In this document: positions 1 to 4,869 of the stretch, piece by piece
Layout of the letters: every line of letters begins with the position of its first letter
Position numbering within the stretch: the first letter of the stretch is position 1
Assembly: GCA_030638625.1 (NCBI GenBank)
Contig: DAOWEE010000207.1
Span: forward strand, 1-7,553
Origin: Methanosarcinales archaeon
GTDB lineage: Archaea > Halobacteriota > Methanosarcinia > Methanosarcinales > Methanocomedenaceae
DNA length: 7,553 nucleotides
Direction: 5' to 3'
Notes under the pieces: generated by a model
The model's input: only the letters and a program-made list of their open reading frames with translations
The model's database searches: none
Told to the model about the DNA's origin: nothing
Translations under genes and position numbers: made by a program

Positions 1-477
1 GTCCTGTACGATTGGGGCGAGGATATAAATTTTACTATCTTTGGGCAGTACCAGCACGCTGTCTATAATCTGGTCAAGGGTCTGGGGTGCAATCTCACGC
101 CCGCAGTCGGGACAGTGGGGCACACCAATCCTGGCATACAGCAGCCTCAGGTAATCGTGTATCTCTGTCACGGTGCCCACGGTTGAGCGCGGGTTCTTGC
201 TGGTGGTCTTCTGTTCAATGGAGATGGCAGGGGAGAGACCTTCAATATATTCCACATCTGGTTTATCCATCTGGCCAAGGAACTGACGGGCATAAGCTGA
301 AAGGGATTCCACGTAACGGCGCTGCCCTTCCGCGTAAATGGTATCGAATGCTAGTGAGGATTTACCGCTACCGCTGATTCCGGTGATAACTATGAATTTG
401 TCCCTGGGCAGTTCCAGGTCAATGTTTTTTAGGTTATGTACTTTTGCGCCTTTTAGGAGTATCTTGTCCAGTACCAT
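1..477 (-). CDS. uvrA: UvrA, excinuclease ABC subunit A (N-terminal part, cut by window edge)
   Basis: UvrA is the damage-sensing ATPase of bacterial-type nucleotide excision repair. It forms a dimer, loads UvrB at the lesion and then leaves. The 159 N-terminal residues seen here contain the first ABC ATPase half-site: Walker A GISGSGKS at residues 33-40, followed by the family stretch FDTIYAEGQRRYVESLSAYA from residue 44, then the conserved TTSKNPRSTVGTVTEIHDYL segment. The first CxxC of a zinc-binding site, CPDC, is at residues 122-125. The full protein is normally about 940 residues, so most of it lies outside the window. ATG at 477 is chosen. A TTG four codons upstream is in frame but sits directly after a stop codon and has no ribosome binding site. 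The gene is downstream of uvrB on the same strand, but a plus-strand gene and its own TATA-like box separate them. Confidence 0.97.
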   Translation of the reverse strand, partial: MVLDKILLKGAKVHNLKNIDLELPRDKFIVITGISGSGKSSLAFDTIYAEGQRRYVESLSAYARQFLGQMDKPDVEYIEGLSPAISIEQKTTSKNPRSTVGTVTEIHDYLRLLYARIGVPHCPDCGREIAPQTLDQIIDSVLVLPKDSKIYILAPIVQD

Positions 478-504
478 TGAGTTGGTCAATTTTTACTTGA
501 TATG

Positions 505-510
505 TATTAA
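505..510 (-). promoter_or_regulatory. Probable TATA box of uvrA
   Basis: On the minus strand the sequence reads GTTAATACAT, preceded by the purine-rich GAAAGG that could serve as a BRE. The centre of TTAATA is about 30 bases before the uvrA ATG. Archaeal transcription starts about 25-27 bases after the TATA centre, so the mRNA would have a leader of only a few bases. This fits the absence of a ribosome binding site before the ATG. Confidence 0.5.
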
Positions 511-556
511 CCCTTTCAGCCAGAAAAATCTGGAGTTGGGGCAAAAAGCAGGAAGG

Positions 557-562
557 TTTATT
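557..562 (+). promoter_or_regulatory. Possible TATA box of the small cysteine protein gene
   Basis: GGAAGGTTTATTG resembles an archaeal BRE plus TATA element. Its centre is about 40 bases before the ATG at 599, giving a predicted leader of roughly 12 bases that would just include the ribosome binding site. The match is weaker than the box at 4622. Confidence 0.35.
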
Positions 563-587
563 GCGAAATAAGACTTAAAGTTGAAGG

Positions 588-592
588 GGTGA
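588..592 (+). promoter_or_regulatory. Ribosome binding site of the 56-codon gene
   Basis: AAGGGGTGAG, with core GGTGA, pairs well with the archaeal 16S rRNA 3' end (anti-SD CACCUCC) and lies six bases before ATG 599. This is the main reason to accept such a short ORF as a gene. Confidence 0.65.
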
Positions 593-598
593 GTTAAT

Positions 599-769
599 AT
601 GAGCTACGTATGCATCTTCCTTGTAGGCAATCGATGTACTGCAAGTGTAGCCCATTATTTCCCTGATGCCAAGCATATTGAAAAATATTGCCACAGTCTT
701 GATGCCCAAAAGTGCCCTATCATGTTAACTTATGTAACCCAGCCCGGTGTATTTTCAGATGGCTGGTAG
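599..769 (+). CDS. Small four-cysteine protein of unknown function (56 aa)
   Basis: This is a complete 56-codon ORF, ATG to TAG, with a strong ribosome binding site in the gap between uvrA and uvrB on the opposite strand. The protein begins MSYVCIFLVGNRC and ends VFSDGW. Cysteines fall at residues 5, 13, 31 and 39, giving the symmetrical pattern C-x7-C-x17-C-x7-C, with histidines at 19, 26 and 32. The segment IEKYCHSLDAQKCPIM recalls many small uncharacterised microbial proteins with a YC-x(5-7)-C-P/A-x-[YM] motif. That likeness is from memory and was not searched. There is no signal peptide or clear membrane helix, so it is probably cytoplasmic. The paired cysteines could bind a metal ion or an iron-sulfur cluster, or act in redox chemistry, but none of this is proven. 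Its stop lies 20 bases from the convergent uvrB stop. Confidence 0.68.
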   Translation: MSYVCIFLVGNRCTASVAHYFPDAKHIEKYCHSLDAQKCPIMLTYVTQPGVFSDGW

Positions 770-789
770 GTTGCAGGTAGCAGCACTTT

Positions 790-2757
790 TCAGTCCATAT
801 CTTCCAGTTTTAATTTCAATTCCCTGATGCGGTCCCTCAGGCCGGCAGCATCTTCAAACTCAAGCTGTTTTGCTGCCTTTTGCATACTGGCTTCCAGGTC
901 GATGATTAAATTCAGTATCTCTTCTTGAGAAATATCATCAAAGAGCTCTGCACCAATCCCTTCGTCTTTTGGTACAATATCTCCCCTGATAGCCTTTGTA
1001 ATAGATTGCGGCGTGATGTTGTGCTGTCGGTTATATTCCTGCTGGATGAGACGGCGCCGGTTGGTCTCATCCACTGCCTTTTTGATAGAATCCGTAATTT
1101 TATCTGCATACATCACCACCCTGCCATCCACATTGCGGCTGGCCCGCCCGATGGTCTGGATGAGCGAGCGCTCAGACCTCAGGAATCCTTCCTTATCCGC
1201 ATCCAGGATAGCGACCAGTGTCACCTCAGGCAGGTCAAGCCCTTCCCTCAGCAGATTGATACCCACCAGTACATCGAACTGGCCCAGGCGCAGGTCCCGT
1301 ATTATCTCCACACGCTCAAGAGTTTGGATGTCAGAGTGCATATACCGGGCCTTGATATCGAGTTCAGCCATGTATTCAGTCAGGTCTTCAGCCATACGTT
1401 TGGTCAGGGTCGTGACCAGTATGCGTCCACCTGCACCCACCTCGCGCCTAACTTCGCTTATAAGGTCGTCAACCTGTCCATCCACTGGCCGTATAGCCAC
1501 TTCAGGGTCCACCAGCCCGGTGGGCCTGATTATCTGCTCTACCACCTTGCTGCTGTGTTCCAGTTCAAAATCGCCCGGTGTTGCCGACATGTATATTGTC
1601 TGGCCCGCTCGCACACGGAACTCATCAATTCGCAGCGGCCGGTTGTCATAGGCACTGGGCAGCCTGAAACCGTTGGACACAAGTGAATCCTTGCGGGCGC
1701 GGTCCCCGTTATGCATACCCTGTATCTGGGGTAGTGTAACATGGCTTTCGTCCAGGATTACAATGTAATCGTCTGGAAAGAAATCAAGTAGTGTATATGG
1801 TGGCTCCCCGGGTGCACGCCCTTCCATATGTCGACTATAGTTCTCGATACCAGAACAATATCCAATCTCACGCATCATCTCAATATCGAAACGCGTTCTC
1901 TGCTCCAGCCTTTGTGCCTCCAGCAATTTCCCTTTGGAACGGAAGCGCTTAACTTCCACTTCCATTTCTGCTTCAATTGAGACAATGGCTCTTTCAATGG
2001 TATCAGCAGGCATAACATAGTGTCGGGCAGGGTATATGGCAGCACGCTTGAGGTCGTGAAGGGTATGTCCTGTCAGGGGGTCGAATTCGGTTATGCGCTC
2101 GATTTCATCACCAAACAGTTCTATACGCAAACCAAAGTTGGACATGGCAGGAAAGACTTCAACAGTATCGCCCCGCACCCTGAAATTACCCTGTGTAAAA
2201 TTAAGGTCATTGCGCTCGTACTGAATATTCACCAGTCCGGCCAGCATTTCTTTGCGTTCTATGTGCTGGCCTACATCAAACATCATAGTCATATTGCGCC
2301 ATTCTTCAGGACTGCCCAGGCCGTAGATACATGATACACTGGCCACCACGACCACATCACGTCGTTCCATGAGTGAACGGGTGGTGGCGAGCCTGAGTTT
2401 ATCTATCTCTTCATTTATGTGGGCATCCTTTTCGATGTAGGTATCTGTAGTGGATATGTACGCTTCAGGCTGGTAGTAATCATAGTAACTGACAAAGTAT
2501 TCTACTGCATTTTCAGGGAAGAACTCCTTGAACTCGCTGTACAATTGTGCGGCAAGGGTTTTGTTATGGGCGATGACCAGGGTGGGACGTTGTACCTTCT
2601 CGATAACCTTAGCTATGGTGAATGTCTTACCCGAACCAGTAACTCCAAGCAGTGTCTGGTGATGGTCGCCTGCAAGAATGCCTTTAGATAGTGCTTCTAA
2701 GGCAGGCCCCTGGTCACCGGTGGGCTGGAAGTCTGATATTGCTTTAAAGTCGGACAT
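790..2757 (-). CDS. uvrB: UvrB, excinuclease ABC subunit B
   Basis: UvrB is the damage-verifying subunit of nucleotide excision repair. UvrA loads it, it inserts a beta-hairpin between the DNA strands, and it recruits UvrC for the two incisions. The protein has 655 residues, close to the family's usual 660-680. Visible in order are: Walker A GVTGSGKT at 38-45; the aromatic beta-hairpin region YYDYYQPEAYI from 91; the UvrA-interacting domain around 150-250; the DEAD-like Walker B ILDESH at 334-339; helicase motif SATP at 391-394; motifs V-VI between GINLLREGLDLPE and QTIGRASRN at 499-542; and a C-terminal UVR motif at about 620-655 (QLEFEDAAGLRDRIRELK) that contacts UvrC. All motifs look intact. 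The ATG at 2757 gives a standard N-terminus and matches the position of the upstream TATA box. No obvious T-rich terminator follows the stop. Confidence 0.99.
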   Translation of the reverse strand: MSDFKAISDFQPTGDQGPALEALSKGILAGDHHQTLLGVTGSGKTFTIAKVIEKVQRPTLVIAHNKTLAAQLYSEFKEFFPENAVEYFVSYYDYYQPEAYISTTDTYIEKDAHINEEIDKLRLATTRSLMERRDVVVVASVSCIYGLGSPEEWRNMTMMFDVGQHIERKEMLAGLVNIQYERNDLNFTQGNFRVRGDTVEVFPAMSNFGLRIELFGDEIERITEFDPLTGHTLHDLKRAAIYPARHYVMPADTIERAIVSIEAEMEVEVKRFRSKGKLLEAQRLEQRTRFDIEMMREIGYCSGIENYSRHMEGRAPGEPPYTLLDFFPDDYIVILDESHVTLPQIQGMHNGDRARKDSLVSNGFRLPSAYDNRPLRIDEFRVRAGQTIYMSATPGDFELEHSSKVVEQIIRPTGLVDPEVAIRPVDGQVDDLISEVRREVGAGGRILVTTLTKRMAEDLTEYMAELDIKARYMHSDIQTLERVEIIRDLRLGQFDVLVGINLLREGLDLPEVTLVAILDADKEGFLRSERSLIQTIGRASRNVDGRVVMYADKITDSIKKAVDETNRRRLIQQEYNRQHNITPQSITKAIRGDIVPKDEGIGAELFDDISQEEILNLIIDLEASMQKAAKQLEFEDAAGLRDRIRELKLKLEDMD

Positions 2758-2783
2758 TTGTTGAAGGTTATGTTAAAGAAAGG

Positions 2784-2789
2784 TATTAA
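2784..2789 (-). promoter_or_regulatory. Probable TATA box of uvrB
   Basis: The minus strand reads TTTAATACC, with the TTAATA centre about 30 bases before the uvrB ATG, almost the same geometry and the same TTAATAC core as at uvrA. The predicted mRNA is leaderless or nearly so, and no ribosome binding site precedes the ATG. Confidence 0.55.
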
Positions 2790-2952
2790 ATGATGGGTTG
2801 GCAACCCAGCCATGTGTGTCTGGTTCACTCTGATTCATATTCAGAAAATGGTAAGTGGTGGAATTTTATTTACAAATAATTAAATACCATCTGATGTTAT
2901 AGCAAATGATTAGTTCTATGTTATTTGGAAAAAACAGACAAGTTTCATATAC

Positions 2953-2960
2953 TTATAATA
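2953..2960 (+). promoter_or_regulatory. Candidate TATA box of the inositol-phosphate synthase operon
   Basis: TTATAATA lies about 75 bases before the GTG at 3033. Transcription would start near 2983 and give a leader of about 50 bases with the ribosome binding site. A second AT-rich candidate, ATTAAATACC near 2878-2887, cannot be excluded. Confidence 0.35.
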
Positions 2961-3016
2961 CTTTACGTGTGTTTCATATTTTTAATAATGGTAGACGTTC
3001 CGATTGATGCGTGTAA

Positions 3017-3024
3017 GAGGAGGA
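3017..3024 (+). promoter_or_regulatory. Ribosome binding site fixing the GTG start at 3033
   Basis: GAGGAGGA is the only strong Shine-Dalgarno sequence near the 5' end of this gene. Its GGAGG core ends nine bases before GTG 3033. The in-frame TTG at 3027 is only three bases away and so too close. The farther upstream in-frame starts (2925 and 2988) have no such site. Confidence 0.75.
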
Positions 3025-3032
3025 TATTGTTT

Positions 3033-4136
3033 GTGGATAAAATCAAAATTGCAATTGTTGGTCTTGGAAATTGCGCCAGTTCCCTGATACAGGGAATTGA
3101 GTATTATAAAAACAATGGCTGTGAGGATGTAAACGGACTCATGCACTGGGACCTTGGAGGTTACCTGCCTTATGATATTGAGGTGGCGGCAGCTTTTGAT
3201 ATTGATAAGAGGAAAGTGGGTAAGGATGTGTCAGAGGCTATATTCGAAAAGCCTAATTGTACGACTCTTTTTTGCAAAGATGTTCCCTCAACTGGTGTGA
3301 AGGTAAATATGGGTCAGATACTGGATGGCGTATCTGAGCACATGAGCGATTATGATGATAAAGCTACTTTTATTGTTGCTGATGAGAAGGAGCATTCTAA
3401 AGAGGAAATTGTCAATATATTGAAGGGCTCTAAAGCCGAGATACTTCTTAATTATTGTCCTGTAGGCTCTGAGAAGGCGACACGGTTTTATGCTGATTGT
3501 GCCCTGGAAGCAGGGGTAGCGTTCATTAATAATATGCCCGTTTTTATTGCCAGTAACCCGGAATGGTCTGATAGGTTCAAGGAAAAAGGTATACCCATAA
3601 TAGGTGATGATATTAAGGCGCAGATGGGGGCTACAATTACACATCGGACCCTGGTTGACCTGTTCAAGAAACGTGGAGTAAAAATAGACCGGACATACCA
3701 GTTAAACACTGGGGGAAACACTGATTTTCTTAATATGCTTAACCGCGATAGGCTTGCTTCCAAGAAGACATCAAAGACAGAATCGGTGCAATCAGTGCTA
3801 AGCGAGAGGCTTGATGATGATAATATCCACATCGGCCCCAGCGATTATGTACCGTGGCAGAATGATAATAAGGTCTGCTATCTCAGGATAGAGGGCAGAC
3901 TGTTCGGTGATGTCCCTATGAATCTGGAACTGCGGCTGTCTGTGGAGGATTCTCCCAACTCTGCGGGAGTGGTGATTGATGCTATTCGCTGTTGCGGACT
4001 GGCACTTGATAGAGGTGTAGGCGGGATTTTGTATTCTCCGTCATCATATTTCATGAAGTACCCGCCAGAGCAGCATTCTGATTCTGAGGCGTTCCAGTTG
4101 ACTGAGGATTTCATCAATGGTGAAAGAGAAAATTGA
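3033..4136 (+). CDS. ino1: myo-Inositol-1-phosphate synthase
   Basis: This enzyme (EC 5.5.1.4) converts D-glucose 6-phosphate to 1L-myo-inositol 1-phosphate with tightly bound NAD, the first step of inositol synthesis. In archaea the product feeds archaetidylinositol lipids or, in some thermophiles, di-inositol phosphate. From the GTG start the protein has 367 residues, with a Rossmann nucleotide-binding motif GLGNCASSL at 10-18. Family signatures follow: YCPVGSE at 141-147, GDDIKAQMGATITHR at 191-205, NTGGNTDFLNM at 225-235, SKKTSKT at 243-249, HIGPSD at 266-271 and DSPNSAGVVIDAIR at 306-319. Length and motifs resemble the short mycobacterial Ino1 type, not the roughly 510-residue eukaryotic enzyme. 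The stop overlaps the TTG start of the next gene, so the two are probably co-translated. The gene symbol follows the family name. Confidence 0.95.
   Translation: MDKIKIAIVGLGNCASSLIQGIEYYKNNGCEDVNGLMHWDLGGYLPYDIEVAAAFDIDKRKVGKDVSEAIFEKPNCTTLFCKDVPSTGVKVNMGQILDGVSEHMSDYDDKATFIVADEKEHSKEEIVNILKGSKAEILLNYCPVGSEKATRFYADCALEAGVAFINNMPVFIASNPEWSDRFKEKGIPIIGDDIKAQMGATITHRTLVDLFKKRGVKIDRTYQLNTGGNTDFLNMLNRDRLASKKTSKTESVQSVLSERLDDDNIHIGPSDYVPWQNDNKVCYLRIEGRLFGDVPMNLELRLSVEDSPNSAGVVIDAIRCCGLALDRGVGGILYSPSSYFMKYPPEQHSDSEAFQLTEDFINGEREN
4119..4123 (+). promoter_or_regulatory. Ribosome binding site of the gene overlapping the synthase stop
   Basis: GGTGA inside the last codons of the synthase lies nine bases before TTG 4133. 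The internal ATG at 4181 has no comparable site, so the TTG start is preferred. Confidence 0.45.
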
Positions 4137-4471
4137 GCGGGAGTATACCCTGCAAGGGTATTGAGCTTACCAACAAGACCATGTCTGGCGAACTGGAAGT
4201 TATCCTTGTCAAGAAATTAGTGAATAAACGCATCGACTGTACCTGTGGTGTGGCTGTGATGCCAACAGACCCATCGCCTGAAGTAAGCGAAGCTGTCAAG
4301 AGCGTGGCCCGGGAGTTCGGTGCACGTTTTCGCATTATTGATACATCAGTCCATCCTGGAGTGGTGTTGAAGTATCATATCAAAGAACTACCTGCGGTAG
4401 TGATAAGTGAGAAGGTGTATCCGGCTGATGCGGGGATTGTGGGGGAAGTGCTGGTCAAAATTACCAGTTGA
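4133..4471 (+). CDS. Small thioredoxin-fold-like protein lacking a CxxC active site (112 aa)
   Basis: I do not recognise a named family. The TTG start overlaps the synthase stop (TTGA), which suggests translational coupling. An alternative start is ATG 4181, giving 96 residues. The sequence suggests a beta-alpha-beta thioredoxin-like layout: a strand CGVAVMP at 38-44, a helix EVSEAVKSVAREFG at 50-63, a strand ARFRIIDTS, then ELPAVVIS at 85-92, which resembles the cis-proline strand (usually VPTVVI) of thioredoxins and glutaredoxins. Where those proteins carry CxxC, this one has TDPSP, so ordinary disulfide exchange at that site is unlikely. Cysteines remain at 7, 36 and 38, the last two as CTC just before the strand. 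There is no signal peptide, so it is probably cytoplasmic. Coupling to the synthase hints at a link with inositol metabolism, but that is inference only. Confidence 0.8.
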   Translation: MSGSIPCKGIELTNKTMSGELEVILVKKLVNKRIDCTCGVAVMPTDPSPEVSEAVKSVAREFGARFRIIDTSVHPGVVLKYHIKELPAVVISEKVYPADAGIVGEVLVKITS

Positions 4472-4476
4472 AATGG

Positions 4477-4497
4477 GGCTTTTTTCGGCAATTTTTA
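4477..4497 (+). terminator. Probable T-rich transcription terminator of the synthase pair
   Basis: Directly after the stop at 4471 there is a run of six T (4480-4485) after GGGGC, then a second run of five T (4492-4496). Archaeal RNA polymerase commonly terminates at such T-runs without a strong hairpin. No good stem is visible. Confidence 0.5.
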
Positions 4498-4653
4498 TAT
4501 TAAATAGATTATTTTTATGGTTGTTGATATACATTTTTTAAAAATTGACCCCCCATCATTTCATGTGGAAATTTGGTGAAATTGATTAATTAGTACTTTG
4601 ATAGGTAGCAGACAAGAAAGGTTTATACCATTAAGTGTCGTCTTTAAACCGTA
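4498..4653. other. AT-rich intergenic stretch
   Basis: Apart from the promoter at 4615-4627 nothing recognisable was found here: no RNA gene, no long inverted repeat and no plus-strand ORF of note. A C-run (GACCCCCC) lies near 4548. Confidence 0.5.
4615..4627 (+). promoter_or_regulatory. Strong archaeal promoter (BRE plus TATA box) before the 4654 ORF
   Basis: AGAAAGGTTTATA combines a purine-rich BRE-like element with TTTATA at 4622-4627. The TATA centre is about 30 bases before ATG 4654, the same spacing as at uvrA and uvrB, which predicts a nearly leaderless transcript. This is the best promoter match in the window. Confidence 0.65.
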
Positions 4654-4791
4654 ATGGTGGAAAACGAAAACATCATTCATGCTCGTGATGATGGTTTTGT
4701 AAAGTCGGTGGTAAAACTTGAGGGTACCATAACTTCTAAAGTTAATAAAAAATCCACAAACGATTTTGTAATGAACTGCCGAGGGGTCTAG
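4654..4791 (+). CDS. Short unknown ORF, probably the 5' part of a frameshifted small gene
   Basis: This 45-codon ORF begins MVENENIIHARDDGFVKSVV directly after a strong promoter at leaderless spacing. No ribosome binding site is visible. I recognise no family. A second protein-like segment is in the -1 frame: it is open from 4749 and ends with TAA at 4854-4856, reading ELPRGLDSEIYIDDYYMRIY and onward. The two frames overlap around a run of six A at 4747-4752. One extra A there would give a single protein of about 67 residues. Possible explanations are a sequencing indel, a true inactivating frameshift or programmed slippage. A short real peptide of 45 residues is also possible. The large surface-protein gene starts 14 bases after the -1 frame stop. 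Confidence 0.45.
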   Translation: MVENENIIHARDDGFVKSVVKLEGTITSKVNKKSTNDFVMNCRGV

Positions 4792-4813
4792 ATAGTGAAA
4801 TCTACATTGATGA

Positions 4814-4833
4814 CTATTATATGAGGATATATC
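4814..4833 (+). promoter_or_regulatory. Possible TATA element(s) before the surface-protein gene
   Basis: Two overlapping AT-rich candidates, CTATTATATG (4814-4823) and GATATATC (4826-4833), could start transcripts with leaders of about 13-25 bases for the gene at 4870. The gene may instead be read from the stronger promoter at 4615. Confidence 0.3.
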
Positions 4834-4859
4834 TGGTTCGCAGTGAATGTAATTAATAT

Positions 4860-4866
4860 GGGTGAT
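4860..4866 (+). promoter_or_regulatory. Ribosome binding site of the surface-protein gene
   Basis: GGGTGAT matches the GGTGAT part of the archaeal Shine-Dalgarno consensus and ends three bases before ATG 4870. An in-frame ATG at 4858 overlaps this site and has none of its own, so 4870 is preferred. Confidence 0.6.
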
Positions 4867-4869
4867 ATT

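Larger units (their letters stand above)
2758..3032. other. Divergent intergenic region between uvrB and the inositol-phosphate synthase gene
   Basis: This AT-rich gap of 275 bases holds the uvrB promoter on one side and the synthase promoter and ribosome binding site on the other. No RNA gene or other convincing ORF was seen. The synthase reading frame is open back to a TTG at 2925 and would encode a hydrophobic stretch there, but I treat that as non-coding (see the rejected list). Confidence 0.6.

Noticed and set aside
520..533. Perfect small inverted repeat CCAGA-AAAA-TCTGG upstream of uvrA
   Set aside because: A stem of only five pairs is expected by chance in a window of this size. It has no T-run and no clear link to a start or stop, so I do not call it a terminator or an operator.
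87..571. Two plus-strand ORFs of 96 and 77 codons over the uvrA start region
   Set aside because: They mostly overlap conserved uvrA codons on the other strand. Their translations look random and they lack initiation signals.
925..1686. Long antisense ORF (253 codons) on the plus strand within uvrB
   Set aside because: It lies opposite the strongly conserved uvrB coding sequence. Its translation has no family likeness, and no promoter or ribosome binding site was seen. It is a shadow of the uvrB codon pattern.
2925..3032. N-terminal extension of the inositol-phosphate synthase from TTG 2925 (or ATG 2988), containing a hydrophobic, membrane-like stretch
   Set aside because: Neither upstream start has a ribosome binding site, whereas GAGGAGGA precedes GTG 3033 at normal spacing. 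The known soluble enzyme family starts just before the Rossmann motif, as the GTG form does. The hydrophobic look comes from AT-rich promoter DNA.
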